Position numbers and translations under genes: made by a program. This document shows, one piece after another, positions 1 to 11,206 of a stretch of 64,000 nt of DNA (its first letter is position 1; every line of letters begins with the position of its first letter). The notes beneath the pieces were generated by a model that worked only from the letters and a program-made list of their open reading frames with translations, was not told where the DNA came from and made no database searches. The stretch comes from Pleurodeles waltl. Lineage: Eukaryota; Chordata; Amphibia; Caudata; Salamandridae. The DNA lies in assembly GCF_031143425.1 (NCBI RefSeq), contig NC_090441.1, forward strand, positions 221,646,928 to 221,710,927, in the 5' to 3' direction.

Positions 1-775
1 CTTCTTCTGTCCAGTCGAAGCTTCTTTGCACCCGCAGCTGGCATCTCCTGGGCATCTGCCCATCTACGACTTGCTTGTGACTTTTGGACTTGGTCCCCTT
101 GTTCCACAGGTACCCTAGATTGGAAATCCACAGTTGTTGCATTGCTGGTTTGTGTCTTTCCTGCATTATTCCTCTAACACAACTCTTTTGTCCTTAGGGG
201 AACTTTAGTGCACTTTGCACTCACTTTTCAGGGTCTTGGGGAGGGTTATTTTTCTAACTCTCACTATTTTCTAATAGTCCCAGCGACCCTCTACAAGGTC
301 ACATAGGTTTGGGGTCCATTCGTGGTTCGCATTCCACTTCTGGAGTATATGGTTTGTGTTGCCCCTATCCCTATGTTTCCCCATTGCATCCTATTGTAAC
401 TATACATTGTTTGCACTGTTTTCTAAGACTATACTGCATATTTTTGCTATTGTGTATATATATCTTGTGTATATTTCCTATCCTCTCACTGAGGGTATAC
501 TCTAAGATACTTTGGCATATTGTCATAAAAATAAAGTACCTTTATTTTTAGTATAACTGTGTATTGTGTTTTCTTATGATATTGTGCATATGACACTAAG
601 TGGTACTGTAGTAGCTTCACACGTCTCCTAGTTCAGCCTAAGCTGCTCTGCTAAGCTACCATTATCTATCAGCCTAAGCTGCTAGACACCCTATACACTA
701 ATAAGGGATAACTGGGCCTGGTGCAATGTGCAAGTACCCCTTGGTACTCACTACAAGCCAGTCCAGCCTCCTACA
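1..775 (+). mobile_element. LTR, 3' part, of + strand Ty3/Gmr1-like element E1
   Basis: This is the downstream portion of a long LTR, entered mid-way at the window edge. A splice-acceptor-like pyrimidine tract ending in CACAG lies near 100-110. The polyadenylation signal AATAAA is at 530-535, followed by a GT-rich stretch typical of a downstream element. The LTR ends at 775 in CCTACA, the 3' terminus shared by all complete LTRs here, and pol sequence begins directly at 776. It belongs to a different LTR subfamily (type A) from the 3' LTR of the same locus (type B), so the locus may be recombinant. An open frame at 309-551 recurs in most LTR copies. Confidence 0.85.
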
Positions 776-1267
776 TGGACAGCTAGCTTTCAAAAAGCTT
801 TTGATGAGCTCAAACAGGCCATGTGCTCTGTACCTGTCCTAAAAAGCCCTTGCTACTCCAAAAGGTTAATAGTCCAGACTGATGCTTCTGAATTGGGGGT
901 AGGGGCAGTACTATCACAGCTTCACACTGAGGGCCAGGATCAACCTGTTGCTTTTATCAGCTGGAGGTTGAACCCTAGAGAAAAGCGTTGGTCTGCCATA
1001 GAGGGGGAGGCCTTTGCTGTGGTCTGGGCACTGAAAAAGTTGAGACCATACTTGTTTGGTACTCACTTTATTGTTCAGACAGACCACAAACCTGTACTTT
1101 GGCTGAAACAAATGAAAGGTGAAAACCCTAAATTATTAAGGTGGTCCATATCCCTACAGGGAATGGACTATACAGTGGAACATAGACCTGGGAGTACCCA
1201 CTCCAATGCAGATGGCCTCTCCAGACATTTCCACTTAGACAATGAAGACTCATCTGGGCAAGGTTAG
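776..1267 (+). pseudogene. pol: pol fragment: end of RT and RNase H of E1
   Basis: This encodes the C-terminal part of a Ty3-type polyprotein, comprising the RT connection and RNase H, which degrades the RNA strand of the RNA:DNA hybrid during reverse transcription. Visible RNase H landmarks are [14 protein letters not shown] (first Asp), the [18 protein letters not shown] block (Glu), QTDHKPVLWL (Asp) and HSNADGLSR (last Asp). The frame ends in SSGQG and a TAG stop. It has no N-terminal pol, protease, integrase or gag because the 5' LTR abuts it at 775/776. The frame is open through the LTR junction, but that upstream part is LTR sequence and not protein. In this family RNase H is the last domain before the polypurine tract, and no integrase follows. 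It is a deleted relic. Confidence 0.9.
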
Positions 1268-1294
1268 GCTTATTGTCCCTCGTTTGGGGGGTTG
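1268..1294 (+). other. polypurine tract of E1
   Basis: The short non-coding link between the pol stop and the 3' LTR ends in CGTTTGGGGGGTTG, immediately before TGTAGGAAAG. Equivalent G-runs (6 to 12 Gs) precede every 3' LTR start in the window. This is the expected plus-strand primer site for reverse transcription. Confidence 0.75.
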
Positions 1295-2552
1295 TGTAGG
1301 AAAGTGCCATATTGCCTGGCATGTTACCCCCATTTTCACTGTATGTATGTTTTGTTTTTGCCTGTGTCACTGGGATCCTACTAGCCATGACCCCAGTGCT
1401 CATAAAGTATGCCCTGTATGTGTTCCCTGTGTGGTGCCTAACTGTATCACTGTGGCTCTGCTAATCGCAACCTCAGTGTTTATGCTCTCTATGCTTTTAA
1501 AATTGTCACTGCAGGCTAGTGACTAATTTTACCAATTCTTATTGGCACACTGGAACACCCTTATAATCCCCTAGTATATGGTACCTAGGTACCCAGGGTA
1601 TTGGGGTTCCAGGAGATCCCTATGGGCAGCAGCATTTCTTTTGTCACCCATAGGGAGCTCAGACAATTCTTACACAGGACTGCCACTGCAGCGTGAGTGA
1701 AATAACGTCCACGTTATTTCACAGCCATTTTACACTGCACTTAATTAACTTATAAGTCACCTATATGTCTAACCCTCACTCAGTGAAGGTTAGGTGCAAA
1801 GTTACTTAGGGGGCGGACACCCTGGCACTAGCTAAGGTGCCCCAACATTGTTCAGGGCAAATTCCCCAGAATTTATGAGTGCGGGGACACCATTACACGC
1901 GTGCACTACATATAAGGCAATACCTATATGTAGTGTCATAATGGTAACCCCGAACATGGCCATGTAACATAACTAGGATCATGGAATTGTCACCCCAATA
2001 CCATTCTTGTATTCAGGGTACAATTCCATGCATCCCCGGGTTTGCAGCATAGAGCCCGGGTACTACCTAACTAACTTTCAGGGGTTTTCTCTGCAGCTAC
2101 CGCTGCTGCCAACCCACAGACAGGTTTCTGCCCACGTGGGGTCTGGGCAGCCCAGTCCCAGGAAGGCAGAGCAAAGGATTTCCCCTGAGAGAGAGTGTTA
2201 CACACTCTCCCTTTGGAAAAAGGTGTGAAGGGCCTGAGAGGAGTAGACTCTCTTGGCCTCTAGAAATGCTTTGAACGGCACAGATGGTGCCCTCCTTGCA
2301 TAAGCCAGTCTACACCGGTTCAGGGATCCCCTCCCAGCCCTGATCTGGCACGAAACTGGACAAAGGAAAGGGGAGTGACTACTCCCCTGACCAGCACCTC
2401 CCTGGGGAGGTGCCCAGAGCTCCTCCAGTGTGTCCCAGACCTCTGCCATGTTGGAGGCAGAGGTATGAGGGCACAATGGACTGCTCTGAGTTGCCAGTGC
2501 CAGCAGGTGGCGTCAGAGACCCCTCCTGATAGGTGCTTATCTTTCTCTGTAG

Positions 2553-2580
2553 CCAATCCTCCTCTGAGGGCTATTTAGGG
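2553..2580 (+). promoter_or_regulatory. candidate core promoter of type B LTR (CCAAT plus TATTTAG)
   Basis: CCAAT at 2553-2557 is followed 14 bases later by TATTTAGGG (2572-2580). The same arrangement recurs in the LTRs at 6920-9268 and 61948-64000, and the TATTTAGGG part occurs in the type A LTRs too. The position fits a U3/R boundary, with the AATAAA about 1.4 kb downstream. This is a motif call only; no start site is proven. Confidence 0.35.
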
Positions 2581-2991
2581 TCTCTCCTGTTCGTATCTCA
2601 CCAGATAATGAACGCAAGAGCTCACCAGAGGTCCTCTGCACTTCCCTCTTCGATTTTTTCCAAGGATCGACCTCTGACTGCTCCAGGACACCTGCAAAAC
2701 TGCAACAAAGTAGCAAGAAGACTACCAGCAACATTGTAGCGCCTCATCCTGCCAGCTGTTTCCTGGTGGTGCATGCTCTCAGGGCTGTCTGCCTTCACCC
2801 TGCACTAGAAGCCAAGAAGAAATCTCCAGTGGGTCGACGGAATCTTCCCCCTGCCAACGCAGGCACCAAACTTCTGCATCATCGGTCCTCTGGGTCCCCT
2901 CTCATCCTGACGAGCGTGGTCCCTAGAACACAGGAGCTGGTTCCAAGTGTCTCCGACAGTCCAGTGTCCCTTTTGTCCAAATTTGGTGGAG

Positions 2992-3548
2992 GTAAGTCCT
3001 TGCCTCCCCACGTCAGACAGTAATCCTGTGTACTGCGTGAACTACAGCTGCTAGGGCTTCTGTGCACTCTTCCAAGAATTCCTTTGTGCACAGCCTAGCC
3101 CAGTTCCCCAGCACTCCGTCCGCTATTGCCCAACTCGCTGAATTGGACTCCGAATTTGTGGGACCCTTCTTTGTTGTGCTGAGTCGACCATCGTGCTCAG
3201 ATCTTCTGAACGCCTGTTCAGGTGCTTCTGCGGGTGCTGCCTGCTTCTGCATGGGCTCTCTGTGTTGCTGAGTGCCCCCTCTGTCTCCTCCTCCAAGAGG
3301 CGACCTCCTGTTCCCTCCTGGGCACTGGCAGCACCCAAAATCCTCAACCGTGACTCTTGCAGCTAGCAAGGCTTGCTTACGGTCTTTCTGCATCCTCCAG
3401 CAAGCCGTGGGACATCTTCTGACCAAAGGAGAAGTTCCTGGCACCTTTAGTTTAGGCATCCCTTCTGCACCTTTCTCCTGGGTTTAGTGGTCTCCTGTCC
3501 CCACTGGACACTTGCGTGGCTATTGGACTTGGTCCCCTTCCTTTACAG
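2992..3548 (+). other. predicted intron inside the LTR
   Basis: A perfect donor (GGAG then GTAAGT) at 2991/2992 and a strong acceptor (TCCCCTTCCTTTACAG) at 3548/3549 frame 557 bases within the R/U5 part of the LTR. Both signals are repeated at matching places in other LTR copies of both orientations, for example the donor near 22548 with its acceptor near 23150. I infer a spliced LTR transcript. No RNA evidence is available here. Confidence 0.4.
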
Positions 3549-5152
3549 GTCCTCAGGTCCAGGAATCCGTCTTCAGTGCTTTGCAGTCAGTTGTTGTTCT
3601 TGCACAATCCCCTATCTCGACTTTACTGTCTTTCTGGGGTAGTAGGGCAAATTTACTCCTACTTTTCAGGGTCTTGGAGTGGGGTATCTTGGACACCCTT
3701 AGTGTTTTCGTACACTCCCGGAGACCCTCTACACACTACATTAGGCCTGAGGTCCTTTCGTGGTTTGCATTCCACTTTTGGAGTATATTGTTTGTGTGGC
3801 CCCTAGGTCTATTTTTCCCTATTGCATTCTATTGTGTTCTACAGTGTTTGCACTACTTTTCTAACTGTTTACTTACCTGATTTGGTTTGTGTGTGTACAT
3901 TTTGTGTATATTACTTACCTCCTAAGGGAGTATATCCTCTGAGATACTTTTGGCATATTGTCACTAAAATAAAGTACCTTTATTTTTAGTAACTCTGAGT
4001 ATTGTGTTTTCTCATGATATAGTTCTAAGTTATATAAGTGGTATAGTAGGAGCTTTGCATGTCTCCTAGTTCAGCCTAAGCTGCTCTGCTATAGCTACCT
4101 CTATCAGCCTAATCTGCTAGAAACACCTCTAATCTACTGATAAGGAATAACTGGACCTAGCACAAGGTATAAGTACCACAAGGTGCCCACTATAAGCCAG
4201 GCCAGCCTCCTACAAGGTTGAACTTTGACTAATAGACCAAAATCATCAGAATCATTTAAATATAGATTGAATGAGAGAGTGGTATGCCTCAGGTCTGGTG
4301 CACACCTGATGGTGCACTGGGAAGTTGATGCTACACTCTACCAGCAAACCTCAACTTACCTGGGTGGTTATTGCAGGAGGCATGTCCTTTACTGTGGTTA
4401 ATAACAACCTCCTGATCCCTATCGGAATTAGAGCAAGGTGCAGATTGAGCCTGCTGACAAGGTCAAAGGCTGACTTTAGCTCTATGAAAGAAATGTACCC
4501 TGGGCTTTTTCTACATTTGCATATCTTACACAAGTGATATGTCAGCGTTTGGACTAGTCAATTGCCTCAAGGTGGTTCTGGGAAGCTCGGTTGACTAATT
4601 TAGAGACACCAGTACCGTGCACTGTGCTTTATATATTAAGACACACTATAGGGTTGGAGAATTATTTGGCTTCTGGTTCATGATGGCGTCCTCTATCTCT
4701 AGACACTCCATAATCTAGTTACTATTACAATGACCCTCCTGTCGTACTTATCTGGTTGCATCATCGAGCTTCCTCTTGTCTCCACCTATTGTATACATTT
4801 GCTTGAAATGACTCACACTTCCCAGGGATCCTATGAGGATCTTTACATGTACCCAGAAATGGGAAGCTTTACCTTTCCAAAATCTATCAGTGTTCTTAGG
4901 AGGTGTCACCTTTTGTTTTATTTCACATGTTCTATTGAATGTCTAATGTTTTCCTGGCTGTTAGCTTTTTATAGTTTTTTCTTCAAGAGTTTAAACATTT
5001 ATGATGCAGAAACCTGTCTTCCAAACACTAAATCAGGCACAAAATCTCACAGTGTCTTACGAGAGCAGAGATACAGCCATTTAAACTGAGGATCGCTCCT
5101 TTACTTTAAGGCACACTAGCATGTTTCCCACACCTCGCTCTGTGTAGTTTCC

Positions 5153-5175
5153 TATTATTATTATTATTATTTTTA
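5153..5175. repeat. (TTA)n microsatellite in unit X
   Basis: About seven ATT/TTA units ending in TTTTTA. The matching tract in copy 2 (about 10775-10800) carries an interruption (ATTATCATTATT), so it is polymorphic between the copies. Confidence 0.8.
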
Positions 5176-5430
5176 TATTGACAACTTCAGTGTCTGCATT
5201 AACTACCTGTTGTTGATGAGACTTCTTAAGGATGCAGCTGCCTAACAGCATCCACAGCAGCTTCTTACTGCACTTTCTGCCGAGATTTTATAGCACTTCT
5301 GAAAGAAAGGGGGGAGATTACTATGAATGCTTCACAAAGTGTATTAGAAAGTTAAACATACAATTTCTAAACCTTTAGCTCAAGGATTGCTGACATTGTA
5401 TCCTTTTCATGGAGTACAGATGTGCTTGTG

Positions 5431-5640
5431 TTTTTTAAAATATTTTTATTGCATATTTCAGAACAAAAAACAGAATCAAGTAAACTAAATGAGAAGAACA
5501 ATAAGTAAAGAGAAACCAAACAAAGTAGGCAGGTGGGCGCAAAGGGAATAAAAGCAAACATTGTGCAATCACCATCATAGTTAGTACTCAAACGTGGATG
5601 GGTCAGGCTATACAGCTACTGCCAGACGAGGGCCCTCCGC
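5431..5640 (-). repeat. possible LINE 3' tail on the minus strand
   Basis: Read on the minus strand, this segment ends in TGCAATAAAAATATTTTAAA, a polyadenylation signal followed by A-rich sequence as in L1-like 3' ends. The same segment is in copy 2 near 11050-11200. No coding remnant is visible, so family assignment is a guess. Confidence 0.25.
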
Positions 5641-6919
5641 TATGTTCTAACGATAAAGCCCTCTGTGCCCCCCGCCTGGGGATACTCTGCTGACTCCACC
5701 CCTCAGCTCAGAAGCAACAGCCACCATCTGTACTCATGCAGTCCAATGGAAAACTGGCACTCGGCCAGTGTGCTTGTGACTTTTAACTTGTCATTTAATT
5801 ATACTGTAGTTAACTCTAAAGCCAAAAATTTAAATGAAATTCATCTTTATATAATACCATGATGCACTTTCGCCTTGGAAAATGTTTTTTCAAATACAAC
5901 GTTTTAGGACTCTGTATTTACCTTGTTGGCAGAGATACATGTCACCTGCTGGCGTTGCAGTTTATTCTGGGTCATTTCCAAGGACTTGCAGTGCTCAATG
6001 AAGGAGTTAATGGCAGGAGAGTCTGGCATCCACTCACCTGGATAAACCTGGGAAATGGGAGAACTTTAAAGTTGTGATGGAGTTTTATCGCTGCAGTCAT
6101 TTTCAACAACTCTGTGGCTTTTCTCCCCACCGTGGATGTCTGAGTCTGAGGGCTATGCATGTCCTTCTGTGGTCAGAACAATCCTTGATACACCTGAGAG
6201 TAGACAGAAAGGGCCTTCAAGGAATAAATAGAATATAAATGGCAAAAATGGGACAGTCTACAACACATTTTTCATTATATTTTTAATTGTATATGTGTTT
6301 AAAGCATAGTGAATGATAACCTTACAGAGCACCACGACGAGGCAAACTTTATTGGGGCTCATTAGCACCCTCTAACAGAGCGTCTCATCCCTCCATGGCC
6401 CCTCTCTCTCATGTATTTTATTTGTTTTACAGCACCTCCGTCACCAGCATACGATGTTTGCATCACACATTCATCCAGAGACAGTGAATCACATGAGTGC
6501 AAATCAGTGTATAGAAAATATTTTATAAGATTAAGGGGACTCGAAGGTGTAGGATTCACATCTCCCCTATACTGATACGCATTTGTTAAGAGTGCTTGGT
6601 CTGGTGAAGCATAAATGCAGGATTCAGAATATAACATAGTGGTTAGGGTTGACTTTACTAAGAACAACTTATTTCTACCCAAACAAACCATTTTTAGAAA
6701 AATTAGGATAATCAAAGACTGTAAAAAAAAATTACTTTCTAACCTGTGCCATACAGTCTGCATGCTGCTCTGATGGCAGTTCATAGCTCATTGATCCAGA
6801 TTATGATTGTAAATTTTAACCTGCACAGTAACAAAAGGATCTTTGTGAAAAATGCAGCATCCCATTGAGCTATGCGTATAAAATACTGTTCTGTAATCTG
6901 CATAGTAAAGTACTTTGCT

Positions 6920-9268
6920 TATAGGTCAATACCTATGTGTAGTGTCACAATGGTAACTCCGAACATGGCCATGTAACATGACTAGGATCATGGAATTGTC
7001 ACCCCAATACCATTCTGGTATTGGGGGAACAATTCCATGCATCCCTGGGTCTGCAGCATAGAGCCCGGGTACTGCCAAACTAACTTTCCGGGGTTTTCTC
7101 TGCAGCTACCGCTGCTGCCAACCCACAGACAGGTTTCTGCCCACCTGGGGTCTGGGCAGCCCAGTCCCAGGAAGGCAGAACAAAGGATTTCCCCTGAGAG
7201 AGGGTGTTACACCCTCTCCCTTTGGAAATAGGTGTGAAGGGCCTAAGAGGAGTAGACTCTCTTGGCCTCTAGATATGCTTTGAAGGGCACAGATGGTGCC
7301 CTCCTTGCATAAGCCAGTCTACACCGGTTCAGGGATCCCCTCCCAGCCCTGCTCTGGCACGAAACTGAACAAAGGAAAGGGGAGTGACCAATCCCCTGAC
7401 CAGCACCTCCCAGGGGAGGTGCCCAGAGCTCCTCCAGTGTGTCCCAGACCACTGCCATCTTGTATGCAGAGGTGTGAGTGCACAATGGACAGCTCTGAGT
7501 TGCGAGTTCCAGCAGATGGCATCAGAGACCCCTCCTGATAGGTGCTCACCTTTCTCTGTAGCCAATCCTCCTCTGAGGGCTATTTAGGGTCTCTCCTGTG
7601 GGTATCTCACCAGATAATGAATGCAAGAGCTCACCAGAGTTCCTCTGCACTTCCCTCTTCGATTTCTGCCAAGGATCGACCGCTGACTGCTCCAGGATGC
7701 CTGCAAAACCGCAACAAAGTAGCAAGAAGACTACCAGCAACATTGTAGCGCCTCATCCTGCCAGCTGTTTCCTGGTGGTGCATGCTCTGAGGGCTGTCTG
7801 CCTTCACCCTGCACTAGAAGCCGAGAAGAAATCTCCCATGGTACGACTGAATCTTCACCCTGCCAACGCAGGTACCAAACTTCTACATCACCGGTCCTCT
7901 GGGTCCCCTCTCATCCTGAAGAGCGTGGTCCCTGGAACACAGGAGCTGGTTCCAAGTGTCTCCGACAGTCCAGTGGCCCTTCTGTCCAAATTTGGTGGAG
8001 GTAAGTCCTTGCCTCCCCACGCCAGACAGTAATCCTGTGTCCTGCGTGAACTGCAGCTTCTAGGGCTTCTGTGCACTCTTCCAAGACCTCCTTTGTGCAC
8101 AGCCTAACCCAGGCCCCCAGCACTCCGTCATCCATTGCCCAACTCGCTGAGTTGGACTCCGAATTTGTGGGACCCTCCTTTGTTGTGCTGAGTTGACCAT
8201 CGTGCTCATATCTTCTGAACACCTGTTCAGGTGCTTCTGCAGGTGCTGCCTGCTTCTGCATGGGCTCTCTATGTTGCTGAGCGCACCCTCTGTGTCCTCC
8301 TCCAAGAGGCGACCTCCTGGTCCCTCCTGGGCACTGGCAGCACCCAAAATCCTCAACCGTGACTCTTGCAGCTAACAAGGCTTGTTTGCGGTCTTTCTGC
8401 GTGGAAACAACTCTGCATCCTCCAGCACGCCGTGGGACATCCTCTGACAAAAGGAGAAGTTCCTGGCATCTTTCGTTGTTGCATAATCTTTGGCTTCTCC
8501 CACCCAGAGGCAGCCCTTTTGCACCTTCATCCGGGGTTTAGTGGGCTCCTGCCCCCACTGGACACTTGTGTGGCTCTTGGACTGGGTCCCCTTCCTTTAC
8601 AGGTCCTCAGGTCCAGGAATCCGTCTTCAGTGCTTTGCAGTCAGTTGTTGTTCTTGCAGAATCCCCTATCTCGACTTTACTGTCTTTCTGGGGTAGTAGG
8701 GTAACTTTACTCCTACTTTTCAGGGTCTTGGGGTGGGTTAACTTGGACACCCTTAGTGTTTTCTTACACTCCTGGCGACCCTCTACACACTACATTAGGC
8801 CTGCGGTCCTTTCGTGGTTCGCATTCCACTTTTGGAGTATATGGTTTGTGTTGCCCCAAGGCCTATTTTTCCCTACTGCATTCTATTGTGTTCCACAGTG
8901 TTTGCACTACTTTTCTAACTGTTTACTTGCCTGATTTGGTTTGTGTGTTTACATTTTGTGTATATTACTTACCTCCTAAGGGAGTATATCCTCTGAGATA
9001 CTTTTGGCATATTGTCACTAAAATAAAGTACCTTTATTTTTAGTAACTCTGAGTATTGTGTTTTCTCCTGATATAGTGCTAAGTGATATAAGTGGTATAG
9101 TAGGAGCTTTGTATGTCTCCTAGTTCAGCCTAAGCTGCTCTGCTATAGCCATCTCTATCAGCCTAAGCTGCTAGAAACACCTCTATTCTACTAATAAAGG
9201 ATAACTGGACCTGGCACAAGGTGTAAGTACCAGAAGGTACCCACTATAAGCCAGGCCAGCCTCCTACA
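6920..9268 (+). mobile_element. 5'-truncated type B LTR between unit X copies
   Basis: It is homologous to 1295-4214 but begins inside U3 at about 6920, just after unit X sequence, and lacks roughly the first 620 bases including TGTAGGAAAG. It ends normally at 9268 in CTCCTACA. AATAAA is at 9022-9027 and the splice-like donor and acceptor are retained. The same broken left edge, preceded by the same unit X sequence, occurs at about 61948. The break therefore predates the duplication and is not independent. Confidence 0.85.
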
Positions 9269-10085
9269 AGGTTGAACTTTGACTAATACACCAACATCAT
9301 CAGAATCACTTAGATGTAGATTGAATGAGAGAGTGGAATGTCTCAGGTCTGGTGCACACCTGATGGTACACTGGGAAGCTGATGCTACACTCTACGAGCA
9401 GACCAAAGCTTACTTGGGTGGTTATTGCAGGAGGCAAGTCCTTTACTGTGGTTAATAACAACCTCCTGATCCCTATCTGAATTAGCGCAAGGTGCAGATT
9501 GAGCCTGCTGACGAGGTCAAAGGCTGACTTTAGCTCTATGAATGCAATGCACCCTGGGCTTTTTCTACATTTGCATATCTTACACAAGTGACATGTCAGG
9601 GGTTGGACTGGTCAGTTGCCTCAAGGTGGTTCTGGGACGCTCGGTTGAATAATTTACAGACACCAGTACCTTGCACTGTGCTCTATATGTTGGGACACAC
9701 TATAGGGTTGGAGAATTATTTGGCTTCTGGTTCATGATGGCTTCCTCTATCTCTAGACACTCCATAATCTAGTTAATTCTACAATAACCCTCCTGTCGTA
9801 CTTATCTGGTTGCATCATCAAGCTTCCTCTTGTCTCCACCTATTGTATACATTTGCTTGAAATGACTCACACTTCCCAGGGATCCTATGAGGATCTTTAC
9901 ATCTACCCAGAAATGGGAAGCTTTACCTTTCCAAAATCTATCAGTGTTCTTAGGAGGTGTCACCTTTTGTTTTATTTCACATGTTCTATTGAATGTCTAA
10001 TGCTTTCCTGGCTGTTAGCTTTTTATAGTTTTTGCTTCAAGAATTTAAACATTTATGATGCAGAACCCTGTCTTCCAAACACTAA

Positions 10086-10649
10086 GGGGGTCATTCTGAC
10101 CCCGGCGGTCTAAGACCGCCGGGGCCAGGGTCGGCGGGAGCACCGCCGACAGGCCGGCGGTGCCCCGCAGGGCATTCTGACCGCGGCGCTTCGGCCGCGG
10201 TCAGAAGAGGCAAACCGGCGGTCTCCCGCCGGTTTACCGCTGCCCTTTGAATCCCCCATGGCGGCGCAGCTCGCTGCGGCGCCATGGTGGATTCTGACAC
10301 CCCCTACCGCCATCCTGTTCCTGGCGGTTCGCCCGCCAGGAACAGGATGGCGGTAGGGGGTGCCGCGGGGCCCCCGTAAGAGGGCCCCGCAAAGTATTTC
10401 AGTGTCTGCTAAGCAGACACTGAAATACGCGATGGGTGCAAACTGCACCCGTCGCACCCCTGCAACTCCGCCGGCTCAATTCTGAGCCGGCGTCCTCGTT
10501 GCAGGGGCATTTCCTCTGGGCCGGCGGGCGCTCTTTTGGAGAGCGCCCGCCGGCCCAGAGGAAATGTCTAAATGGCCGCTGCGGTCTTTTGACCGCTGTG
10601 CGGTCATTCAGCGGCGGTAGCTTGGCGGGCGAACATTAGAATCAGGCCC
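10086..10649. mobile_element. H1: 564-bp hairpin-array DNA transposon, TSD TAA
   Basis: The insertion is absent from unit X copy 1 and is flanked by TAA (10083-10085 and 10650-10652). Ends are GGGGGTCATTCTGA and, on the other strand, GGGCCTGATTCTAA. A 3-bp TWA duplication with G-rich imperfect terminal repeats fits a non-autonomous PIF/Harbinger element. It has no transposase. The GC-rich interior is a row of hairpins: 10100-10124 (12-bp stem), 10130-10150 (8), 10175-10206 (13), 10212-10235 (10), 10256-10287 (14, one mismatch), 10298-10362 (30, perfect), 10365-10390 (9), 10394-10428 (17), 10429-10455 (12, one mismatch), 10457-10507 (two nested stems), 10508-10566 (27, perfect) and 10575-10615. 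A TA duplication (mariner-like) is a weaker alternative. Confidence 0.85.
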
Positions 10650-11206
10650 TAAATCAGGCACAAAATCTCACAGTGTCTTACGAGAGCAGAGATACAGCTG
10701 TTTAAACTGAGGAGCTCTCCTTTACTTTATGGCACACTAGCATGTTTCTCAAACCTCACTCTGTGTAGGCTCCTATTATCATTATTATTATTATTTTTAT
10801 ATTGACAGCTTCAGTGTCTGCATTAACTACCTGTTGTTGATGAGACTTCTTAAGGATGCAGCTGCCTAACAGCATCCACAGCAGCTTCTTACTGCACTTT
10901 CTGCCTAGATTTATAGCACTTCTGAAAGAAAGGGGGGAGATTACTATGAATGCTTCACAAAGTGTATTAGAAAGTTAAACATACAATTTCTAAATCTTTA
11001 GCTCAAGGATTGCTGACATTGTATCCTGGTCATTGTGTGCACATGTGTTTGGGTTTTTAAAAATATTTTTATTGCATATTTTAGAACAAAAAACAGAATC
11101 AAGTAAACTAAATGAGAAGAACAGTAAGTAAACAGAAACCAAACAAAATAGGCAGGTGGGCGCAAAGGGAATAAAGGCAAACATTGTGCAATCCCCATCA
11201 TAGTTA

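Larger units (their letters stand above)
1295..4214 (+). mobile_element. complete type B LTR (3' LTR of E1), 2.92 kb
   Basis: It begins TGTAGGAAAG after the G-tract and ends TCCTACA, giving the short terminal inverted repeat TGTAGGA/TCCTACA. The U3 contains several short palindromes, for example a GTGAAATAACGT stem near 1697-1722. A CCAAT and TATTTAG pair lies near 2553-2578, a consensus splice donor at 2991/2992, an acceptor at 3548/3549 and AATAAA at 3968-3973. It is followed by unit X at 4215. There is no protein-coding role. Nearly 3 kb is long for a Ty3-type LTR. Confidence 0.9.
4215..6919. repeat. unit X, copy 1: non-coding sequence duplicated at 9269-13118 and in part at 61399-61947
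   Basis: About 2.7 kb follows the LTR end and is repeated after the next LTR with high similarity. The first bases after both LTRs are the same (AGGTTGAACTTTGAC). No convincing reading frame, RNA gene or transposon ends were found. It holds a short TTA microsatellite and an AT-rich segment resembling a LINE tail. It preserves the empty target sites for H1 (TAA at 5029-5031) and H2 (TTA at 5581-5583). It could be ordinary flanking DNA amplified with the LTR, or the non-coding interior of an LTR-derived tandem unit. Confidence 0.8.

Noticed and set aside
2198..3459. Overlapping 60-148-codon frames on both strands of the LTRs
   Set aside because: They recur in every LTR, shift with indels, overlap each other and show no domain. 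Palindromic GC-rich DNA gives open frames on both strands by chance.
4215..6919. Host exons in unit X
   Set aside because: I looked for long frames, splice-bounded conserved-looking segments and known domains and found none. The two copies share indels that break all frames.
10086..10649. H1 as a Tc1/mariner MITE with a TA duplication
   Set aside because: TA is possible for H1 alone, but the related-looking H2 has TTA on both sides and H3 has TAA. A 3-bp TWA duplication explains all three.
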